NCBI GenBank assembly: GCA_020631735.1
Contig: CM036188.1
Span: forward strand, 11,512,214 to 11,576,213
DNA: 64,000 bases
Direction of reading: 5' to 3'
Origin: Saccharum officinarum
Taxonomy: Eukaryota > Streptophyta > Magnoliopsida > Poales > Poaceae
The position numbers were made by a program, and so were the translations under genes. The notes below the pieces were generated by a model, which had not been told where the DNA came from, searched no databases, and was given only the letters and a program-made list of their open reading frames with translations. Shown here one piece after another: positions 11,326-20,300 of the stretch; position 1 is the first letter of the stretch; each line of letters starts with the position of its first letter.

Positions 11326-13281
11326 GCCATGACGCGCACAGTGTTCGCCGAACTCGACGGAGGTGAACTCCCCCCACGATCGGTTCGGAGCACCTTGAGT
11401 TTCCTGCCCGACTCCACTTCCACCGCGCCCTGGAAGTTCTTGATGGCCGCTGCCGCCTGATTCTTGCTAGACAGAAGATGGAGCCACATATAGCGGCTCA
11501 TGTCATCAACGAGCAGCAGAAAAAACTTGTTACCGCTTGGAGTCGGTGGGGACACCGGACCGCACAGGTCGCCATGGACAAGGTCCAGGGCGTGCTCCGC
11601 GCGCCGCTTTGCCTGGCTGGGGAAGGGGGTCCTGCGTTGCTTGCCGGCGAGGCAGCTGTCACAGACCTGATCGATGTCATCTAGGTGCGGCAGTCCACGG
11701 ACCATCTGCTTGGTGGCGAGGGAGCGGAGCGACTTGAAGCTTATGTGGCCGAAACGTTCGTGCCACTGCCAGGCTGCCTCTGAGCTGCGCGCCGCGAGGC
11801 ACACGGGACGCCCGATCACCAGCTCGAGGATGTACAGGCGAGTGTTCCCACGTGGTACCTTGGTGAGCAGATCCCGTGCCTCGTCGTAGATCCGCAGGGC
11901 GCCGTCGTAGAGGTCGATGTGGTACTCGGCTTCCTCCATCTGACCGAGGCTGACGATGTTCGCCACCAACCGAGGGATGTAGTAGACTCCGGCGAGGGTG
12001 CGGTGCTCGCCGTTCTTGAGGACGAAGATGATGGAGCCCCGACCCTCGATCTCGACCACGGACCCGTCACCGAAACGGACCATGCCGATCACGTTGGTGT
12101 CGAGGTGCGCGAACGCCGAGGGCGAGCCAGTCATATGGTTGGTCGCCCCGGTGTCGAGCACCCACCGCCGGGCGTCCTTGTCGATGCGGGGCCCAAGCTC
12201 GGCGAAGACCTCCGCTTCGTGGATCTCGACGCGAGTAGACGACTGAGCCGAGACAGTCGACGGCTTGGCGATGGTTGAGGTAGTGGCCATCATCAGCGCC
12301 TGCTGCTCCTCAACTTCTGCTACGTGTGCCTTCTGCTCCCGCTTTGGTTTGCGGCAATCCTTGGCGTAGTGGCCCTTGATGCCGCAATTGGTGCACTTGT
12401 CAGGGTTCCTCTCCTGAGGCTTCCCTGAACCGTCCTGCGCCTTGCCGTCGCATCCACCGCCGGAACCGCCACCGCGGCCACGGCGCATTTTGCCGCGCTT
12501 GCCGCTGCCGGAGCCATCGCCGGATTCACGCAGCTTGAGCCGCGCCATCCACTCCTCCTCCGTGAGGAGCAGACGACCTTGCTTGTCGACGTTGGACGAC
12601 GCGCCCGTGGAGGCCGGCTTCTTCTTGCGCTGCTCGATGGTGCGCAGTCGACTGACTACTTCCTCCACCGAGAGCTCATTGACGTCGAGGAGTGTCTCGA
12701 TGGAGTAAGCAATCTGCTCAAGGTGCTCAGGAACCACCTGGAGCATCTTCTTCACGATCTGGGCGTCGGTGATGTCGTGGCCCAAAGTGCGGGAGCGAGA
12801 AGTCATCCACGGACTCACCCTCGTTGAAGCTGATGTCGCCGAATTGCCAGAGCAGGTGCTGGGTGTTCGCCTCCCGCACTCGGTCCACCCCGACGCGAAC
12901 GGTCTTGACCGCCGCCCATGCCGATCGCGCCGTCCGCTTGCGGGCTAGGGAGCCCAGCATGTCGGAGGGGACAGACCGCAGGATGGCGGCCATGGCAAGG
13001 CGATCCTCGCGGTACTCGATGAGCACCTCATCCCCTTCCTCCGGCTCGACGGCGTGCCATAAGCCCGCCGCCTGCAGATTAACCTGCATCAGGAGCGCCC
13101 ACTCCTGGTAGTTGGAGCGCGTGAGCATGGGGTACTGGACGGCGCCGCTCGCCTCCTTGACCACGCGCTCGACGATGACCTCGCCGCGACCTCGGCGCCC
13201 TCGGCGCGGCGCTGGCAATTGGGAAACTCGACGGCACGGTGGTGGGGATGGCGAACGACCGCCGAACGCTGGGGCAGACAT
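11326..13281 (-). pseudogene. copia-1 gag, protease and integrase N-terminal part
   Basis: The start is placed at 13281 (MSAPAFGGRSPS), about 30 bp inside the 5' LTR. Gag runs to a frameshift near 12795, then continues in another frame with a zinc knuckle CTNCGIKGHYAKDC (about 12349-12395), an aspartic protease motif WVLDTGATNHMTG (about 12135-12175) and the integrase HHCC region WHERFGHISF...CDSCLAGK. A second frameshift near 11370 lies just after LRTDRGG. This polyprotein packages RNA and processes itself in virus-like particles. The two frameshifts make this copy unable to express it intact. Confidence 0.88.
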
Positions 13282-13313
13282 CTTTCCCAGACTCTAACCG
13301 CTCTGATGCCAAA

Positions 13314-13654
13314 TGTTGGGAACGCCGGTGAACTATCACGCCGGCGAACCTTGGAAGACGCACTCTGAAACACTCGATGGAAACACACGATGTTTTTGGT
13401 GCTGTCAAACTGGCAGCGTTTTCTTGTATTGATGCACTGAATAAAAAGCGATTACATGCATAAGTGGGAGGTGATCTCCCCTAAACGCACGGCACACAGC
13501 GCACTACAGTTCGTGCCATCCCACGACCCGCTATTGCCGCGCGCAGCTCCTAGATGCTGGCTAAACATAGCTACAAAGAAAAACTGAATGCATGGACTAG
13601 TTACAGACTCCGACTCAGACTGCTACGGATCGGTGTTGGCTGGACTATACAACA
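13314..13654 (-). repeat. copia-1 5' LTR
   Basis: Right copy of the 341-bp LTR and the 5' LTR of the element. Its outer edge meets target duplication CGTCT at 13655-13659. The primer-binding site lies two bases inside its inner edge. Confidence 0.95.
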
Positions 13655-13676
13655 CGTCTGCCTCTGCCGCCTCAGC

Positions 13677-14387
13677 TCAATGAATTCCATGGACCTTGAG
13701 ATATACGATGAAGCTGGCGATCACGACGTATGGCCACAATACCCAGAAGGGGAAGGAAACGAAGAACGCAAAAACCAAGCGCGAAACCAGCTGCTCCATC
13801 GCAATACCCCGCCTTTTAAGAAGCACTAGCTGTTCCATCCCTATCGTCCACCCTAACCAAACGATGTCCAGCAGCACGAAGCCAGTTAGCACCCATGTGA
13901 TGATAACAGCTTCTCGGGCAACTGGAGCTAGCACCGCATACGTGCCGAATGCAAATGCGGCGGCTAGACTCCGGGCTGAGCTGTTGACCAGGAAGACGGA
14001 TAAGGTGATGTTGTACACGCGTGTGCGGATGTTAACGGCGGTCGTTGAAGCGTACATGAGACAGATGGTGGCCATGGCAGAGCAGGTCGCCGCCAGATTG
14101 TTGGCCACGAGGAATGCCTGGAAGGAGTACTTGAAGGCAAGCTCCGGTGTGCCCGCCAGCTTGTTATCGCCCGTGCTGTATCCTCCGGGTAACTGGAAAG
14201 CTGCGGCGAAGGAAACCGTTAAGATGAGCACTGACACAACGCCAATGGTCGTTGTGTTTTCTTTGATTTTCTCTTCCTCCTGCTTGTCCCCAGTACTTTC
14301 TAAACGGCCTAGATGCTGACCGCTGCGGTGAACACCAGATCTAGCACCGACAAGTATTAACAGCCGGCGCATCCTCATTGTTGAATC
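13677..14387 (-). CDS. Ankyrin/PGG gene exon 3 (PGG membrane domain)
   Basis: Acceptor TTTGCAG|GATTCAACAATG puts the exon start at 14387 in phase zero. It encodes a basic linker (RLLILVGARSG), then VVSVLILTVSFAAAFQLPGG and three further hydrophobic helices, with TGA at 13679-13677. The CACTA element begins only 7 nt upstream of the exon (14395). Confidence 0.87.
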   Translation of the reverse strand, partial: DSTMRMRRLLILVGARSGVHRSGQHLGRLESTGDKQEEEKIKENTTTIGVVSVLILTVSFAAAFQLPGGYSTGDNKLAGTPELAFKYSFQAFLVANNLAATCSAMATICLMYASTTAVNIRTRVYNITLSVFLVNSSARSLAAAFAFGTYAVLAPVAREAVIITWVLTGFVLLDIVWLGWTIGMEQLVLLKRRGIAMEQLVSRLVFAFFVSFPFWVLWPYVVIASFIVYLKVHGIH

Positions 14388-17300
14388 CTGCAAACACTAC
14401 CGGAATCCACTTCTTTGCCGAGCGCCGGAGGCTTTGCCGAGCGTTTTTTTTCGGGCGCTCGGCAAAGAAGGCTTTGCCGAGAGCCAAATAAAAAACACTC
14501 GGCAAAGCCTCTGCACTCGGCAAAGAAGCCTTTGCCGAGCGTCCGATAAACGGCTCTCGGCAAAGAAGTTTCTTTGCCGAGAGCCAAAAAAAACACTCGG
14601 CAAAGAAACTTCTTTGCCGAGAGCCAAAAAAAAAGCACTCGGCAAAGGCTTCTTTGCCGAGTGCCAAAGTAAAACACTCGGCAAAGCAATTTTTCAAACC
14701 ACATTTTGGTGCCCTAAACGAATTCAAATAAAAAAGTTTTCAACTACAAAGTTTCATAACTTTTCATGATCTACAAACTTTATATTGGTCATTTCTTTAT
14801 TCGACAAAGTAATAATTACATTGTTCACAAAATTTATGTCTCTCATGTAGTTCCATGAAACTACAAGAGAGATATATAAGATTTGTGAACAATGTTAGCA
14901 CCACAATTTCGGATGGAAAAACTTCCTAAATGAAGTTTGTAGATCTCGAAAGGTATTGAAACATTGTAGTTGACCACTTTTTAATTTGAATTTATCTTGT
15001 CATGGAAAACTACGTTTGAAATTCAAAATAATTCAAATTTTAAAATTCAAATTTTTCAAAAGACCTCGGATGGAAAAACTTCCTAAATAAAATTTGTAGA
15101 TCTCAAAAAGTTATGAAACATTGTAGTTGACCACTTTTTCATTTGAATTCATCTTGTCATGCAAAACTACGTTTGAAATTCAAAATTTTAAAATTTGAAT
15201 TTTTCAAAAGACCTCGGATGGAAAAACTTTCTATATGAAAAATGTAGTGCTCGAAAAGTTATGAAACTTTGTGGTTGACAACTTTTTCATTTGAATTCAT
15301 CTTGTCATGCAAAACTACGTTTGAAATTCAAAATTTTAAAATTTGAATTTTTCAAAAGACCACGGATGGAAAAACTTTCTATATGAAAAATGTAGTGCTC
15401 GAAAAGTTATGAAACTTTGTGGTTGACAACTTTTTGATTTGAATTCGTTTAGGGGCTCAAACAATCAATTTTCAATTGGTTTAGTATAATATTTGAGTAA
15501 CTGAAATGGCATATAGACGCATGTGAGTGTGTAGTGCAGGTGGCAGAGGAGGTATCGCGTGAGGGAGAGGTCACGAGTTCGAATCCCACCGACCGCGTAG
15601 CCGCGAATTTTGCGCGAAAAATGCCGCGACTTGCGACTTCGACGGAGACGGGCGGGCGCTGTCCAGTGGGCCCCCTCCCCCGATTGAAAAATTTTTTTCC
15701 AGGTTTTTTTTCGCATTTTTTTATTTCGCGCTTTGCCGAGCGTCGGGCTCTCGGCAAAGGCTTTGCCGAGTGCCCGATAAACGGCTCTCGGCAAAGAAGC
15801 CTTTGCCGATCGGATTTTTGCCGAGGGCGCTTTGCCGAGAGCTGCGCTCGGCAAAGGCTTTGCCGAGGGTCTTAGAGGCTTTGCCGAGAGCCTGGGGCCC
15901 TCGGCAAAGCAGCCGGCTCCGGTTGTGAAAGTGACCAGAAATGAAAAAGAAAAATGTGGGGAAACTTCATTATTATATTCAAAGTTGCTACTTCTATAGA
16001 TTGTACGCAATCCATATTACAAGCAGTATAGTTTGATTTTTTTAAATGTCCCACAATCTATATCGAGGTCTTTAACGGGGCCTACACATTAAGAGCAACC
16101 CAAATATATTGTCCTAAATTTTTTGGCCAAAAATTCAAATCTGCAATCTATATTACCGGCAGTATATAGTTTGAAGTGACTGGAGGCCAGCTGAAAAGGT
16201 CCACCAGGTGACATGGCAATTTTGGGAAAGGAAACAAGCAGTCTTGGAGGAACTACTTTTTCACACATTTTTTTGCAACCACCCTAAACCATGATCTTTT
16301 TTTTGCTCTTCTGGATACTCTTGGACATGCTCTAATCCTTGGAAGAAGCGTTAGGAAAAATTATATCATTGGGATTTTCATAAATATAAGAATCATCTAG
16401 ATTTTAATTTGGTAGACTTTAATAATCAATGTCAATAATAGCCACTGGATTTATGAAAATATAGAAAGTAACCCATAAATTTGCATTTAAATTATCCAAA
16501 TATGACATTATGCCACATAGCGAAGTACCCGCTTCACAGCCACCATATGCTCTTCATGCGGCGCCTCCATAAACCGGCTAAGGTAGCCCACCGCAAAAGC
16601 CAATTCAGGCCGCGTGTGTACTAGATACCTCAAGCCACCAATTATGCGCCGGTACGCCGTAGCATCCACTGTGGGAGTGGTGCTTGATCTGCTCAGTTTC
16701 AGGCGAGGCTCCATCGGCAGCGCACTTGGGTTGCAGGCACCCAGACCACTGCGTTCCAGAAGCTTCCCTGCATAGGCAGATTGGCAAAGGGTGATGCCAG
16801 CTTTGGTTTGTGTCACCTCGATGCCCAAGTAGTATGTGAGCAACCCAAGGTCACTCATGGAGAACAGCCGCATCATGTCACGCTTGAAGTCGGCGATCGC
16901 GTCGCCGCTGGTGCCAGTGATGATCAGATTGTCTACATAGACGCCGATCACCAGCCGCGATGTGCCGGTGCTGCGGGTGTAGATGCCGTGCTCTGAGCTG
17001 CTCCTCTGGAAACCAAGCGAAATCATTGATTCGTCGAGCTTGGCATTCCAGGCCCTCGGCGCTTGACGTAGTCCGTACAACGCCTTGTGAAGGCGCAACA
17101 CCTTGCCGTCGTCGTTGCCGACGATGAAGCCCGGTGGATGTGACACGTACACTTCCTCCCTGAGATCGCCGTTCAGGAACACGCTCTTCACATCCATATG
17201 ATGGACCTTCCAGCCTTCGTGCGCCGCTAGAGCCAGCAGCGTGCGGATCGACTCCATGCGGGCCACCGGGGCGAACACTTCATCGAAGTCCACGCCGGCG

Positions 17301-20300
17301 CGCTAGACATAACCCTTCGCCACCAGCCGGGCCTTGTGGCGGATGATGTTCCCGAGCTCGTCTCGTTTCACTTTGAAGACCCACTTGAGCCCGATTGCAC
17401 GGTGCCCAGCTGGTAGAGGGACAGGCTCCCAGGCCGCATTCTCCTCAATGGAACGCAGCTCGTCGCGCATTGCTTGACGCCAGCATGCTGCGCGCTCAGC
17501 TTCGCCAAAGGAAGCTGGCTCATCGGCAGAAGTGAACATGAGCTCCTCATCCAGTACTCTAGCCGCGAGGCCAGGTGGAGAGGCTGGCCCGACGATGGAG
17601 TCAATGGCGCGGAACCATAGCGGGGCGTCGTCGTCGTGGTCAGCGTCCAGGGCATCATGATCCACGTCCGCCGGTGGCGTGGCGAAGTATGGTGGTGAGG
17701 CACCGCCTAGTGATCCTTGTGGCGTGGTTGCTGCAGCAGGTCCGGGCGACGGTGACTGCGCTGGAGGTGGGGATGCTGACGGCATCGCCCCGGGGACCTG
17801 CACCGCCTCGGTGATGAGCTCGACGGTGAACGGCTCATCGTCGCCAGGATGTACGTCGGGGCTTGACGACCAGTCCATTCCTCAAACTAAATATCCCCTA
17901 TTTACCCAACTTAGGCCCACTTAATAGGGCCTTCTCTAATTAGTCCAGATAAGGTGACATCGCTAAAGCCAGTTTTTGGAGCTAGGAGGAACTTTGTGTT
18001 TATGTGGGGTGGTTGGGGGGGGGAGGTGTTGGGTTGGAGGGGGTGTTGTGAATTTGGCTAATGATGAAGATCAATATTCACATAAATGCTAGAGCAAGTA
18101 GTCAACTAACTACAAAATTAATGCTAGTTAATTAACATCTCCAATATGTTGTATGTTGACTCTCAAATCCTGTTTCGACTAGGACTCAAGAAAGGTATGC
18201 TATTAGGACTTCAAGTTTTATTAGGACTTGAGAGTGTAGGATCCTTGAAGGGGACTATATAAACAAGAGGTAGACCGAGGCCATAGCCCTTAGGCATCAA
18301 CCAAGTATCACAAGGGTCTCATTCAAGGCTTATAAGGAGCAATTAGGAGCGCTCGAGAGGATAATGCTAGAAAATAGACTAGATTCTTGTATAGGGTTGT
18401 GAGAGAGCAACAATCATTTATACTCTTTTAGAGTTGTGCTTATTGAATTTGTGGTTGGTTTTGTCAAAATCCTAATCTCTTGCCATGATTGTTTCAACAT
18501 CATCATCTAGGGTTTTCTAGGAGATTCATTTACATCGTTCTTGATACGGTGCAAGCTTGAGCCATACATGCAATATTCTTTCAAAGATCTGAGGGGGGTT
18601 GTGCATAATTAGGGGTATCTGACTATAGTACAACACCCAAAAGAATATTAACTAGACTATATTAAGTACAAATCACTAATCAAATAGTCACTTCTAGTGT
18701 ACAGTTACTGTATAGGCTATAGAGAATAATAACCCTGCAGATTAGCTACTATGGAAACACTGGATGTAAAAGTAGTAATTGGACACTGATTATTTCTGTG
18801 TACTCTTAACAGTATCTCCGGACAACAAGATGGCTGTGTATGTCTTTCATATCATGTATATATATGATGCAGTGCAATAATATAGATAGATTATGTAGTA
18901 TACATAAATAAATTACGTACCAACATAGAGAGAACCCACGGCGGTCTCCTGCTCTCTGCAAGATCATGCGCTGTTTTCCCTTTGTTATTTTGTAGATTTA
19001 ACTGAACTTCCTCGTACCAAACTAATCTGCGTATAGTCCACAACTGCCCAGCCATGGCAGCAAGGTGTAGTGCGGTGTTGCCTTCGTTGTCCTGCATATT
19101 CATGATGGATGCAAGCAAGGGACGACCATCGTTACGGTTTCCTCTTCTCAAGAAGAAAAAATGAACCCGGTTTCCTCTTCTCAAGAAGAAGAAATGAACC
19201 CACATAACTATATATGTGTATCCCTTGAAGGCGGCAATGTGAAGGAAGGTCCTGCCCTGCGCGTCTCGCAGATGGACGCAGTCGGGGCACTTTTGCAGCA
19301 GCACGCGAGCGACGGCGATGTTGTTCGTCAAGGCTGCCACATGTATAGGGAATGATCCATTGTGGTCGGCTTGATACGCTGAAGATTCGTAAGCATCTAG
19401 TAGTAGCTTGGCAGTGATGCTTGTGATAGAGTCACGTCTCAATAGGTTCTCTAACATGGATTCAAATCTCCATGATGCTGCAAAGTGCAGAGGCGTACTT
19501 CCGCTTGATTCATCTCCTTGTTTGATAAGGCCCTCGTTCCACTCTAGCAACTTCTTTGTCATCCCTACATTATGTTATATTACTGATTAGAAGCCCCAGC
19601 GAAGATACCATGTTAATTCTCATCTGAAAATTCTCAGAGTAATCAAAGATATCTAACCTTTAATTTGGTAAACTCTAATTGTAATCGCCCATAATAGCTA
19701 TTAGATCTATTACAATTTATATTAAAATGTTACCTACCTCTACCATTATAATAAATACATACACTACACCACAATGCCGAGATTAGCGATGGACAATCTG
19801 ATGCTAAAAGTGGATACAGCGACAAACAATCTGTCGCTAAAAAGTTACAGCGACAGATTTCTGCAGATGGTGTAAGTCCTATCGCTAAAAATCTTAGCGA
19901 CAGACAGTATTTTTAGCGACAGACAGTCTATTGCCCTGAATATAAAAAGTTACCTACCTCTGCTAGTATACTGTTGCATTTAAAATACCCACCACTGTCA
20001 TTATGAAAGAAAATTCAAAATAACACTCTATATTTGTATATAAATCACCCATATCTGTCATTATGAAAATAATTAAACTAACCCCCTAAATTTGCATATA
20101 AATTAACCACCTTTTCAATTATGAAACAAAATTCAAAATAACCCCTAAACATTGCATCAAAATTACCAAGTTTTGTGATTATGTAAGATAATTTGAAATA
20201 ATCCTCTAACTTTGTATCGAAATTACCCACATCTACCGTTACGAAATATAATTTAAAATACATCCTAATTATTTTGTAAATTATCTATCTTTACCAATAT

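Larger units (their letters stand above)
8644..13654 (-). mobile_element. Full-length Ty1/copia retrotransposon (copia-1)
   Basis: Two 341-bp LTRs (8644-8984 and 13314-13654) flank gag-pol on the minus strand. The 5-bp target duplication CGTCT lies at 8639-8643 and 13655-13659. A primer-binding site, TGGCATCAGAGC on the minus strand (13300-13311), is close to the initiator-tRNA-Met complement. A purine tract AAGGGGGAGAAA abuts the left LTR. Domain order gag, CCHC, protease, integrase, RT, RNase H is Ty1/copia. Only two LTR differences are visible, so the insertion is recent. The coding frame carries two frameshifts and one stop, so the copy was probably mobilised in trans or decayed since. 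It sits just beyond the ankyrin/PGG stop codon in the same orientation. Confidence 0.95.
14395..15927. mobile_element. Non-autonomous CACTA element in intron 2
   Basis: The left end CACTACCGGAATCCACTTC and the right end, read inversely CACAACCGGAGCCGGCTGC, form a degenerate TIR. Both are flanked by AAA (14392-14394 and 15928-15930), the 3-bp target duplication expected for CACTA. Subterminal regions (14409-14695 and 15730-15910) are dense with CTTTGCCGAG and its inverse CTCGGCAAAG, forming strong hairpins. The interior has no transposase, only tandem repeats and a tRNA-like segment. 1533 bp. Confidence 0.85.

Noticed and set aside
13696..14319. 207-codon plus-strand frame opposite exon 3 of the ankyrin/PGG gene
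   Set aside because: It is the antisense shadow of the PGG exon, which has consistent splicing and clear domain similarity on the minus strand.
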